NCBI GenBank assembly: GCA_021234155.1
Contig: JAJEKV010000046.1
Coordinates: forward strand, 10,113,012 to 10,177,011
Source of the DNA: Isoetes taiwanensis
Lineage: Eukaryota; Streptophyta; Lycopodiopsida; Isoetales; Isoetaceae
Length of the DNA stretch: 64,000 nucleotides
Direction of reading: 5' to 3'
Below, piece after piece: positions 34,991 to 45,319 of this stretch. The notes beneath the pieces were generated by a model. The model saw only the letters and a list, made by a program, of their open reading frames with translations. It did not search any database and had not been told where the DNA came from. Position 1 is the first letter of the stretch, and each line of letters starts with the position of its first letter. Both the position numbers and the translations under genes were made by a program.

Positions 34991-36148
34991 TGCCCAACCA
35001 AGAGGAAGAAAACCCTAATAATTCGGGTTCTAATTCTGCCAAGAAAGCAAGGGCAGACGACCCAGATGCAGTACCATATGATCTCACCTTAGATGATGAA
35101 GGGCCGATTCTTATAGCAACCACTCGACCCCTCGCCTCTTGCCTACGAAGAGGAAATGGACGAGGGTGCCGAGTGGTACGTTGACCTTGCCAAGACAAAT
35201 GGCAAGCTCGACTAAACTCTCTTCTCGAGGAAAAAGGAAGCAGACAAGATGGCCAAACAAGGGATCCTAATCTCTTGTGAGGAAGAGGATGACACCAACT
35301 GCAAATTGCTCTTGGAGATTACACGTAAAACGTAAGAAAGATGCTCTTTCGGACTTACTCACCAGAGAGCTACGCATACAAGGATACGCTCATGAAGATA
35401 GATGTGAACGGTGAGACATGTTTTAAGTATGGTCTGGCCAACCAATGTAGCAGGATTACGCCAATATCTATTTGCCAAGGGGTTACAGCTGTGCGTAGAG
35501 GCATGTTCACTAAACCGACACCAAGTCACTATTTGCAACAAGCTAGGGAATTAGCTGACTTGAAAGCTTCTAAGAGGGTCCTAGATCTAGGGAAGGATGT
35601 TCAACCTGCAGTTGTCGAAGGCATGGAGGCTTCTATTTTTGAGAATGAACAGGACAGAGTGGCGCAGCTAGAGGCCATGAACAAGCTGAATAAATACTCT
35701 GACCATTATCCATTGGGTCTTAAGGAAACTTTTGCGATCCATGTGAAGTCCCTCATCCGTTCACCAAGCTCCATTTATGTTAGCAGAAGATATGATCCAG
35801 CACATGCCATGGAGATTGTTCAGAGCATGATTAGTAATCCAGGTCAAATGCCTATGCCAGCGGATGTGCTACCTTGGGATATGATCTCGAACAAGCCTGC
35901 TGTGTGGACGAACGTCCAGGAGCTATTAACAAGTGATGATATTAAATATGTCATCATCGACGGGCAAAGATTCCGTTGAGGCACAAAAGGCCATCATCGG
36001 TGGCGTAACAAAAGCAGGGCCAAAAAGTGTTCTACAATCACTATGCGTATAGGAGGTGTCGTATCTTGGATGCCAATACTTCACCTGCATATTTGGCTGA
36101 GATTAGTGCAACTTTGAATGAAATGGGGAAGACATTTCTATACAAAAG

Positions 36149-36590
36149 GTAACTAACTGCATTAGGATGTTAGTATTTTAATATTCACGCCAGAGTCGTG
36201 CTTTCAATTCAATTGAATTCACGCTGCGGCCCGGTTTCATAAATTGAATTCACGTCGGTGTTTTCAAATCAAACCAATTCCACGCCAGGTGTTTTCAAAT
36301 CAATCAATTCCACGCCAGCGTGTTTTCAAATCAACTTTGGTTTCATAAATTGAATTCACGCCCGCGTGCTTTCAAATCAAACCAATTCACGCCCGGCGTG
36401 TTTTCAAATCAATCAATTCACGCCACGCTGGCGTGAATTCGATTGATTTGAAAACACGCCTGGCGTGAATTGCATTAGTAACTTTATTCATTTCACGCCA
36501 GGCGTGATTTTTCTCTTGATCAATTCTATTCAAATCGCGCCCGGCGTGTTTCTATTCTATGATACTGATTCAATGTCTGTACTATTGCAG
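36149..36590 (+). repeat. Locus-1 intron 2: array of CACGCC-N-GGCGTG palindromes
   Basis: About ten sites in 370 bases, each a variant of CACGCCAGGCGTG, spaced roughly 25-45 bases apart by TTTTCAAATCAA(A/T)C(A/C)AATT-type spacers. Around 36415-36465 two sites face each other to make a larger inverted repeat. The intron has donor AAAG|GTAACT and acceptor CTATTGCAG|TCC. Confidence 0.8.
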
Positions 36591-38593
36591 TCCATACGTG
36601 GAACAACTGCGCCACTCGCCAACAACGAGGGTGGAATATGGTTGCCCATTGCCCACCGCATGTATGGTCAAAGTCCGAGGCATTCAAGGGCCGGAGCCGG
36701 ACTCTATCGCAGAACAATTATACAGGAGAAGAAGAAGACTGCAAGAAAATCAAAGAAAAAAGGTGGTGATGACATTGCAGATCCTTCTGAAAGCTCATCT
36801 AGCAGGTCAGGACCAACAGACTCGTATAAGATTGTGTTTTGTAAGGAGGCAGTATGGCTCAAGTGGAATGAATTCTGGGACGCTTATGCACAAGGGAAGC
36901 TGCCAGATACTATGGGTAGGGTGCCTCCTGTTGATGTAAGCATCTTTGACTTGAATGTGACAGATGAGAAAGACTTCGGGGGCTAGACGACGCCCAGAGA
37001 CCATTTGGGTTTTAGACCAGTGCTTAAAGAAGGAAGTCTTATACAAGAAGGGTGCTTTCACTAAGGATAGGATGTCCTTCGTTGAGTGCTGCAGCCATGT
37101 GAAGGATGTACGTACAATGAAGTCAGCTGTAGGAGCTGAGTTACAAAGGCTATCTGGGGATGTGGCATTATCCGAAATTGGATTGCCGGACAAATACAAG
37201 GTCGTGAATGATGACATCAAGAAGTTTGTATTCGGTCAAAGGACTTCCTAAAGAATTGGAAGGCTAAAAATACAAAACATAAGGAGACTCTACCCCTAAG
37301 GTACCGGCCGAAGTTGAGAAGAAAAGTGGCCCTTGTGAAGAAGATTATCGGAGAAGACGACATGGTCCCCAATTCATTCTCCATTGGGTACAAAGGTCTC
37401 TTGCCGAATCAACTTCCGGCCTTAAAAATATATCACTCTTTGTGTTGGACAAACCGGGGGTGGGAGAGGAGATATGGGCATGAACCGAGGAAGGACTACT
37501 GGCAGCCTTCTTTACCACCAGTATAGGATTGACAACCGAGAGGTCCTTCACTATTGTCATCGTTTGTCCTTGGTGAGTCACATCTGCATGCACTATCCAT
37601 CCGCTCATGATCCGGAGTGCCTCAAAGTTATTAGGGAGGGATGCCTAATATATGATGCTAAGGATAATGAGCTGCGAACAGAACGGAAGATGGCACATGT
37701 GATCTTTATTATGATATCCATGCTGTCAGACGAGGAATATGATATTGCTAAGGCCAAGGGTGACAATAGCAGTGCATGGGAATGTTTTCTTCTAGATGAT
37801 CCAGACTTAATAACTATATTCTTTCATACGGATCGAGATCACGTCGAGCGAGGATGAGTCAGAAGAGGATGAGGATCGGGACCCCCTCCTAAGTGGGGAA
37901 ATCAAGTACGAGCTACAAACTCCCTTAAATAAAAATGGATTTTTCCCGTCTATGGCTGCTTACCTCGTCGAGGCATTTGCTCCAATTGATACAACCTGCT
38001 TGGAGCTTCATGTTGGAGGTTATATTGCCCGAGAGGCTCTTATGGGTGCAAGAAGATGTCACTGCTTTGTGAGTGATGAGCAGGCCAAAGACTTTCTTGA
38101 ACCATTCCTCATGCATGTGCTTGTCAAGTCTCCTAAAGGCCCTTATGGCAACTGAAATCATCGGCAAATCAAAGTCTCGTGGACTTGTCCAATTCGAAAG
38201 TGGACGTTGCTTCTGGTGAGGGAACTAGTAATCTGCAGCCTGATAAGGAAAGCAGTAATGAACAAATAGCTGCTAAACTGGCTGCTCAAAGTACTATGAT
38301 GGCGGCAAACTTAGGGAATATTTTTGCCCACATTGCGGGTGATGCAAGCAACAATAGAGTAGATTCACAGGTTAACAATGAACTAATTGACAGGGAAACC
38401 GAAAATGAAGGCAACAAAGGCGGCTCTAGTGATTCCGCGAGGTTTGCCAAATCAATAGTAAAATAATGTCGGGCCAGAAGGACGAAATAAAACTAATAGA
38501 AAATAACAATTCTAACAGTCAAAAGAAGACGAAGATTAAGGGTGGCGAAGGGGAGAATGACGCCGATGACGGCAGCGAAACTGAAGATGATAG

Positions 38594-38805
38594 GTATGGC
38601 CTTGCCCACGAAATCGCGCCACGCGTGATTTAATTTGTATTACCTTTGAATTAAATCGCGCCAAGCGTGCTTTGATTATTTTTCGTTGTCAAACTAAATC
38701 ACGCCGAGCGCGATTTGGTTATGACTATTTCAAATCACGCTTGGCGCGTTTGTATTGTTTGTGTTATCGTTATCTTGTCGACCGGATACATGTTTGATGT
38801 TTCAG
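38594..38805 (+). repeat. Locus-1 intron 3: palindrome cluster
   Basis: Donor GATAG|GTATGG and acceptor GTTTCAG|CTTCC. Four palindrome variants (CGCGCCACGCGTG, CGCGCCAAGCGTG, CACGCCGAGCGCG, CACGCTTGGCGCG) are each next to AAAT or ATTT, as in the other intron. Confidence 0.75.
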
Positions 38806-39442
38806 CTTCCATTGCGTTTCTAAGAAGGTTGTGGTGTTCGACCTAAACGGAGTCCTTTGCAAGACTTTTCCGAAAAATAAAGTGGCTAGAGAACAGTTTC
38901 ATCAGACACCAGTAGAATCAAACACCAAGTGGATCTATCCGCGGCCGCACTTGAAGGAGATGCTAGATGAGGCATTCAGGTTATTTCGAGTTGGTATTTG
39001 GTCATCCATGGAACTAAGGAACATCAAGGATACTTTGGAGGCACTGGGGGAAATGCGTAGACATTGGTTGACCTTTTGGGATCAGAACAAATGTGTGAAG
39101 TTCACTAATCCCAAGGATCCAACAGGCAAGCCTATCTTCATCAAACACTTGAGTAACATGATGGACGAACTTGGTATCGAGAATAAGGATGATATAATCA
39201 TAGTGGATGATGATGCTCTCAAATGCTTCTACAATCAAACACAGGCCCTGAATCCACCATCTTACGATCCAAAAAACTTTGCGACAAATGATTTTCTGGT
39301 GAAATTTGTGTCTATTATGCATAATTTGGCTATGGGGATGACGGTGGGTGAAGTGTTAGATTCGTACCCAAAACTGGATAGAACGGCTGACATGGAACCA
39401 CACCTTGTTAAATACGTGAAAAAACATGGATTGATCCCTTAA
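38806..39442 (+). CDS. Locus-1 last exon: FCP1/SCP-like HAD phosphatase domain
   Basis: An uninterrupted 211-codon exon, the only large intact part of locus 1. It begins KKVVVFDLNGVLCKTF, the nucleophile motif I of FCP1/NLI-interacting-factor HAD phosphatases, followed by RVGIWSSM (motif II), KPIFIKHL and DDIIIVDDDALKCF (the acidic metal-binding motif). In catalytic members motif I is DxDG(T/V); here the second Asp is Asn (DLNG). Since that Asp acts as acid/base, activity may be reduced or lost; some plant FCP1-like proteins also show Asn there. Known relatives dephosphorylate the RNA polymerase II tail. Substrate here is unknown. It follows the frameshifted exons in the same gene, so it is probably not made on its own. 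Confidence 0.75.
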
Positions 39443-40250
39443 TGTTTTATTGGAATATATGATATTTTTGTATGATATTTGTGCCATGTATCGATAATTT
39501 CGAGTCTGGAATTGCCTCGCAAATAATGCAATCTGTTATTATCAAACCTAATATTATCATCTATCGAGCAAGCAATTTTGGTCTCATCTATGTTAGCAAC
39601 TTGCTCTTCATTTTTGCATATTTCAATTCGCATATGAAACGTCACACGTGAATCGCAACCTTATGTTATTTTTGAAGTCCAAAAAAAAAGATTAAAAAAA
39701 ACAAAAACCCCCTAGAAGACAATAGCAGGTTGGCGTGATTTTGGAGTTGACATAATCCCAATTTAATTGGATGATGGTTAGATAATACATAGACAAAATA
39801 CAACATTGGTCCATAGTGGACCGTAGCCTGTAGAACATAGAACTTCAAAGAGAAAACATATATGAAAATAAAAACATGAGCCCTCAGTGACCTCTAAGAA
39901 GCTGCAAGCACCAAAATAGCTGCTACTAGCCTGCAAAATCACAATACATCATTACAAAATACTTTAGAGATTGTGGTTGAAGGGACCACCCCCTTTAAAA
40001 GAAAAAGAAATGAAAATAAAGAAGAAGGGAGTCCTATCATACCTAAGGCCTGCTATTCGTCTCGGCGTAAGGAATAGCAATGTTCCCAGTATAGCCGTAG
40101 AGAAACGCTTCCTATCATGCCTACATGCCCATCCCCAATCCTAGGATGCATCTAGCCCCAACCCGCTGCATGATCCCTATCGGATCTAGTGCTCAACTGC
40201 TTACTATTAGAGTTGGAGTCGATGGCATTGCAGATGGTTTGACCTTGGCA
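39443..40250. other. Sequence between locus 1 and the chromovirus
   Basis: No gene recognised. The 3' LTR of the chromovirus would be expected here but I could not match this region to anything on the element's 5' side. Confidence 0.45.
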
Positions 40251-40522
40251 CTATCGCATAAAGTCTAGGTAAGCCTTATCGAGATCCACCTTAAGAATCC
40301 AAGTAGCATCTTTCTTGGTAAGTGCTTCCACTTAACCAAATATTGCAAGATTTGAGTCCTTCTGGTTTGCTTATATGTTCGATCAAAAAGAGCTTCTGAG
40401 ATGATTTGCAATTGTTCGTCAGTCATCTCTAGAAGTGTTGTGTATCGAGTATCCCATCTAGATCTGTTCAAAAGCCTTACATGAAAAACTTTATGGGCCT
40501 TCTGATGTGCGAGCAGATTCAA
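40251..40522 (-). pseudogene. Chromovirus integrase C-terminal chromodomain
   Basis: HKVFHVRLLNRSRWDTRY, then EALFDRTYKQTRRTQILQYL and VKWKHLP, the chromodomain core with its VKW signature. A frame change near 40320 leads to DATWILKVDLDKAYLDFMR and a TAG at 40251. Confidence 0.85.
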
Positions 40523-40532
40523 CTTATAAGCT

Positions 40533-41714
40533 TCAGGCCCTATGCCATTGGGTTATTTCGAAAGATCCCGCCCATCGTGGTGCCAGTTTCTTACAATTGC
40601 CAATCTTGAGCTTAGCCTGCTTGATTTTAATCTTCAACCATACGAATTCATCAATTTGAAACTCGTGTGGCGTGTGATTCTTATCTGCAACACTCTTTTG
40701 CCTACTTCTGGCTGCCAACAAATACCCACGGACTTCCTCGTCCAAGGCTTGCATATCCGTAAGCAATTGCTGGGACATCTCCACCTTGGAAACCGGCTTA
40801 TGCCAGGTGTCTAAAGTAAGGCATTGATATCCATGATTGATTATAAATGGAGATATTCTAGAAGACTCCTGCTTGGTACTATTATAGGCAAACTCCACCA
40901 AATGGATATAGTCTGCCCATTGTGATTGCTTGTTCCAGATATAATTACGTAGCATATTCTCAATGATTCGATTGGTGCACTCTGTCTGACCATCTGTTTG
41001 AGGATGGTATGCCATACTCAAGGCGAGCTTGGTTTGTATAGTGCTATAGAAATCCTTCTAGAACGCATGAACAAACTTAGGATCACGATCCAAAATGATG
41101 GTGCGTGGCATACCATGAAGACATAAAATCTCTTTGGAGAATAATAATGCTGTATCTAAGGCAGTAACCATGGTGCGACATGGCAATAAATGTGCCATCT
41201 TAGAGAGCTTGTCCACCACTACCATCAAAGCATAAAATCCCCTAAGAGTTCGCAGAAGACCTACAATGAAATCCATGGTAATGACTTCCCATTTTGCATG
41301 GGGAACTTCTAATGGCTCTAACTCAACTGGCAACTGTTCTGTCTTTGTTTGTTGGCAAAACTGACAGTGCTTAATGTATCTTGCAATGTACTTCTTTATT
41401 CCTAGCCAAAAATAGTTGGATCTGATCTTGAAATAGGTTTTCATAAACCTTGCATGTCCAGTTATGGGACTATTATGTGTGTCATGGAGGATGAGCTTCC
41501 TAACTCCTGATGTTTCTAACACACATAATTTATTCTTGTAATAAAGGAGGTTACCTTCCTTCTTATAACGATGAAAAGCTTCATGCTCCTTATCTGTCCT
41601 AGCCTCTTTAGATAAGCCTTGCCAAACCACCGCAAATTCAGAATCTGCTAGAAGAACCTGTTCAATTGTCTTTCCAAACTCACTCGTGAGACTAGAGATA
41701 GCTAGAGATGGCAT
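40533..41714 (-). pseudogene. Chromovirus integrase
   Basis: Residues 41714-41058 carry the HHCC zinc-binding region (HDTHNSPITGH ... CQFCQQTK) and two acidic catalytic positions (MDFIVGLL, ILDRDPKF). The next frame, 41021-40533, has YHPQTDGQTECTNRIIE with the catalytic Glu, and the C-terminal region. A stop near 41058 separates them. It normally inserts element cDNA into the chromosome. Confidence 0.9.
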
Positions 41715-42010
41715 TACAATGCGTGCGAGTCACTAAAGGATCGACAACAACATTATGCTCTCCCAATTTATAGACAACCTCAAAGTCATATTCTTTCAAG
41801 AATTCCATCCATCTCCACTGTCGAAGGTTAAGATGGGATTGCGTGAAGATATATTGGAGGCTTTGATGATCGGTGTCCAACTGGAACCTTCTTCTAAGAA
41901 TGTCTCTGAATTCGCAAATCCCAAGCAACTTCTGGTCATGTGTTGGGTATCGCTGCTCCACATCATTCATCTTCTTAGTAGGCAATAACCTGTCTCTCTT
42001 GCATTAATAC
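41692..42010 (-). pseudogene. Chromovirus RNase H region
   Basis: NDVEQRYPTHDQKLLGI, FQLDTDHQSLQYIF and RQWRWMEFLKEYDFEVVYKL are typical RNase H/connection motifs of Ty3/gypsy elements. It ends by overlapping the integrase frame. Confidence 0.85.
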
Positions 42011-42249
42011 ACCTCTACCTTACTCGCATCGCTGGCAACCCATTTATCCTTCTGAGGATCTGGTAACGTAAGAACTGGAGTAGTGGTAACTGCTTCCTTC
42101 AATTGCTGGAATCCTGATTGGACTTTCTCCTTCTAATTTGTCATCCAATCCCTTACTTTCTTATGCCTTGTGAGGTCGGTGAGGGGGGCTACTACCTTGG
42201 CAAAATCTTTAACAAATTTTTGCTAATACCCTGCCAAACCCAGAAAACT

Positions 42250-42930
42250 TCCGATCTCCGAAAAATTTGTAGGAGCGAGCTATTCTTTAACCGCCTCAAT
42301 CTTAGCTAGATCTGTAGAAATGCCATCATAGAGACGATGTGTTTTAAATAGTCCATCTTGGTGGTCGCGAACTTGCATTTGGGGAACTTCGCAAAAAGTT
42401 GATGGCAGTGCAACTTATGTAGGGGCCAGTCGAAGATGGCGTTCATGGTCTTCCAAGGTCTTGCTGTAAATAAGTATGTCATCAAAGAAGCCGATGACAA
42501 ACTCATCCAGATACTCACGGAAAACATCGTTCATTAGCCTCATAAATGTGGCAGGGGATTGGTTAGTCCAAAGGGCATAACAATGAACTCATAATGCCCA
42601 TAGCGAGTCATAAAGATTGATTTATGGATGTCCTCCTCCTTGATCCTTATCTGATAAATGATCGAAGATCAATCTTGGAGAAGTACTTGGCTCCTTGCAA
42701 TTGGTCCATAAAGTCATCGGCTCGCGATAAAGCATGCCGGTTCTTGATGGTATGCTTATTTAACTGCCAGTAATCAATACACATCCTTAAAGTGCCATCC
42801 TTTTTTTGACGAATAGAATAGGTGCTTTAAAAGGTGAGACACTTGGGCAAATAAATCCTAGCTTGAGATTCCTAAGCTCTGCTAATTCCGGGGTATTTAT
42901 ACGGTACGAAGCCTTACTGATAGGTTTGGT
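42250..42930 (-). pseudogene. Chromovirus reverse transcriptase
   Basis: [20 protein letters not shown] and [12 protein letters not shown] (about 42660-42790), then [19 protein letters not shown] (about 42440-42500). The YxDD catalytic box reads FFDD, and the reading frame is interrupted, so it is not expected to work. Confidence 0.88.
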
Positions 42931-43412
42931 ACCGAGCGCAAGTGCGATCTAGCATTCTCCCCTGAAGGGTGGCAATTATTGAATCTCATCAGAAAAAAGT
43001 TCGTGGAATTTTCGAATTAAGCTGCTATTGCCTTTGGGTCTCTAATAGTCTCTTCTTGTTTAGATATGGCTTCTACTAATGCAAGTCTAACAATATAATT
43101 AATCTTATTTTTCCTGATGACTTTATCCAACTGCCTCAATGAAATACACTGCATAATTGGGGTACCTGGATTACCTGCTATGGTGACACGGGCACCATTT
43201 AAATGCATTAAATGTGACTTCTTGCTTTTCGCAATCAATATTGGCTTTTGCAGCGGCCAAGAACTCCATGCCAACGATGAGGTCATATTTACCAATGTTC
43301 ATAATCTTTGTGCCTAAAGCAACAGGTGCTCCTGGCACCTGAATGTTCAAGTTGACACGGCGGCCCTATGTATGACGGATAGCCCCCATTAACCAACGTA
43401 ACTGGTCGTGGC

Positions 43413-43646
43413 TTAGATCTCAAAGTGTGAATTGCAATGCCTCGGCCAGTCTAGGAGATGCAAAATTATGTGTACTACCGCTATCCACAAGAATGAGAAA
43501 AGGTTTACTATCAATCTGGCCGAAAGTGGATATAATGGTAAGCCCCAGTGTACATGGAAGCCAATTTGCACTGGTTTACTCACACAATTATTGTGGAGCT
43601 TATCCTGCCCCATTATGAGGACAAAGTGGAGGACACGCATAGGCAC
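43413..43646 (-). pseudogene. Chromovirus aspartic protease region
   Basis: LVDSGSTHNFASPRLAEAL is readable at about 43440-43491 on the minus strand. DSG is the catalytic motif of retroelement aspartic proteases. It is not in the same frame as the longest open frame there, so an indel has occurred. Confidence 0.82.
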
Positions 43647-43885
43647 AATCTTTTCGATTGCTCGTTCGAGAACTACGATGTTTAGCCCCAGATTCGGATC
43701 CAGTTATTATAGAAAAAGATTTAATAATAGATTATAAAGAAGTTTAGTGCAAATAGGCAACAACCAGTTAACCAGCCCCAGTGTACATGGAAGCCAATTT
43801 TTACTGGTGTATACTCACACAATTATTGTGGAGCTTATCCTGCTGCCTTATGGCAGACAAAGTGGAGGACATGTATAGGCACAAG
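43541..43885. repeat. Direct duplication of about 110 bp in the gag/protease region
   Basis: AGCCCCAGTGTACATGGAAG starts copies at about 43541 and 43774, each running through CACAATTATTGTGGAGCTT to GGCACAA. They are separated by about 120 bases. The duplication covers the expected zinc-knuckle/linker part of the element and adds to its disruption. Confidence 0.85.
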
Positions 43886-44133
43886 TTCTACCACGTCGGG
43901 GATCATGGCCGTATTATCCGCATTGCCTGCTTCAATTGTACCAAAGATATGGGACTCACCTTGGATATAATCGGACGCCTCTTCGTCGGTGAGGGTAGGA
44001 AGGGAGGTCACACATGGCTAACATCTCATCCCATTCCACTTCTGCAAAAGCTACTTGAGCTTCTGGATGACATAAGGACATTCCTGAATGCGATGCCCAG
44101 GTCGAAAGCAACGAAAACACGCTCTATCCTTCC

Positions 44134-45139
44134 TTAATTGTTCTCGAGCTTTCTTAAAAATCGCTGAAGGATCTGTTGCATAGTGCCTGTTGCATTTGCT
44201 AGTTTGTCTGGAATATTAAAGGTCACCTTCTTATCTGGCTTCTGGTAGGTAGGTTGCTGAGAAGGCCCATATCTAGGAGAGCATGCTTTGTAAGGTGCAT
44301 AAGGCTTCCCTTCTCCAAAAGTGGAGGAACGCTGATATGAGAACCTGGGGGTTATCTTCTTCCAGGTTAAGTGCTTTGGCCTCTGCTTCTGCCAATACCA
44401 TGTATTTTTCAACCGCGTTACACTCTGTGATACCTGGAACATATAGTCGCAGATGCATAAACTCGTCTCTATAAGCTTACACTGACATGCTTTTCTGTTC
44501 CAAGCGACAGAAGGTCTGTATCTATTAACATTAATGTGCCCTTGGAATATAGTGAGACTTAAATACCTTTGCAAAGATTTTGAACCTACATCTGTCCCTA
44601 ATTAGGCTGTGAGACCTAGCATATCATTTCTACCAAATTCATGCAGAGCCTGTAAGGTTGGTGGTCGCCACTTTACCAATATCCTTTTCAGTCATACCAT
44701 ATGATTTAACAAATTCATGCATTTCGTCGAGCCACGACTCAGGATCAACACCAGACCTTGACTTGCCTGAGAATTGCACAAGCTTGCGATAAATACTGGT
44801 GATTGCAGAGGCAACCGTCTTTTGGTAGTCCTTTTTACGAGACTTGGCATGGTCTTCTTGTGAGGTTGAGGAGTTCGAGTCAGAAGAATCTGGGCTAGCA
44901 TATAACGAAGAACAGCTATGGGCATGCTTGGAACATGTCGGCGTAGCTTCAGCACGTGCTGGTGCAAGTGGGGTCGATGCTTGATTACCTTCAGCTGCAG
45001 GCACCTCGGGACCATACTCCTGAACCATAGGCGAAGGATTCCTTTGCAGTATATATGCCTGGAGCTCGGCCATCTGGCGCTTTATGAGAATAAGTTCCTG
45101 CTCAGGGATTAACCGCCCATGTTCCACTGGGTAGCCCAA
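44134..45139 (-). pseudogene. Chromovirus gag
   Basis: An N-terminal segment (45139-44639) has a coiled helix (LILIKRQMAELQAYILQ), a Ser-rich linker and a capsid-like ESWLDEMHEFVKSYGMTEKD. After a stop and shift, 44574-44134 has a second part rich in basic and Gln/Pro residues. Gag forms the particle and binds the RNA. The start at 45139 suggests the element's 5' end should lie just beyond it, but a different ORF follows. Confidence 0.7.
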
Positions 45140-45319
45140 AGAGGGTTCTGTATGCCATCTACATCAAAGAAAATGGATTATAGATGAGATATGCGTATGA
45201 ATCAAATGGAAAATGATTTAACATACACAAAAACCATCTATACAAGAAGGAGTCTAAACAAATCATAAATAGTGCCAAAAAGAATGCCAATTATGGCTAT
45301 ATATAGAATAATTGCCCGA

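Larger units (their letters stand above)
34394..39442 (+). pseudogene. Locus 1: ParB-like / DNA-methyltransferase-like / FCP1-like multidomain gene, frameshifted
   Basis: Exons by splice sites: 34394-34535 (MSSKTNRGRGGRRAEE...), 34991-36148, 36591-38593, 38806-39442. Phases agree at all three junctions. Exon 2 holds an acidic linker, then a ParB/sulfiredoxin-like domain ending YVIIDGQ...VEAQKA near 35945-35990. Exon 3 has, in order, KEAVWLKWNEFWDAYAQGKL, a DPPY-like LFVLDKPGVGEEIW (near 37440) and a glycine motif LHVGGYIAREALMGARRC (near 38005). That order (IV before I) is the beta-class N6/N4 DNA methyltransferase layout. Exon 4 is an FCP1-type HAD domain. At least seven frame changes occur in exons 2-3, for example near 35130, 35215, 35980, 36985, 37250, 37450 and 37855, so this copy is probably non-functional. 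Domain calls rest on motifs read by eye. Confidence 0.6.
40251..45139 (-). mobile_element. Ty3/gypsy chromovirus, decayed
   Basis: Minus strand. From 5' to 3' it encodes gag, aspartic protease, reverse transcriptase, RNase H, integrase and a C-terminal chromodomain, the order that defines chromoviruses. The chromodomain targets insertion by binding modified histones. Every domain can be read, but in different frames and with stops, so it is inactive. I found no LTR pair or primer-binding site; both ends may be lost or too diverged. Individual domains are listed separately. Confidence 0.9.

Noticed and set aside
34394-39442. Bacterial or phage contamination as the source of the ParB-like gene
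   Set aside because: GT-AG introns with agreeing phases, TATA boxes and a eukaryotic FCP1 domain show a nuclear plant gene.
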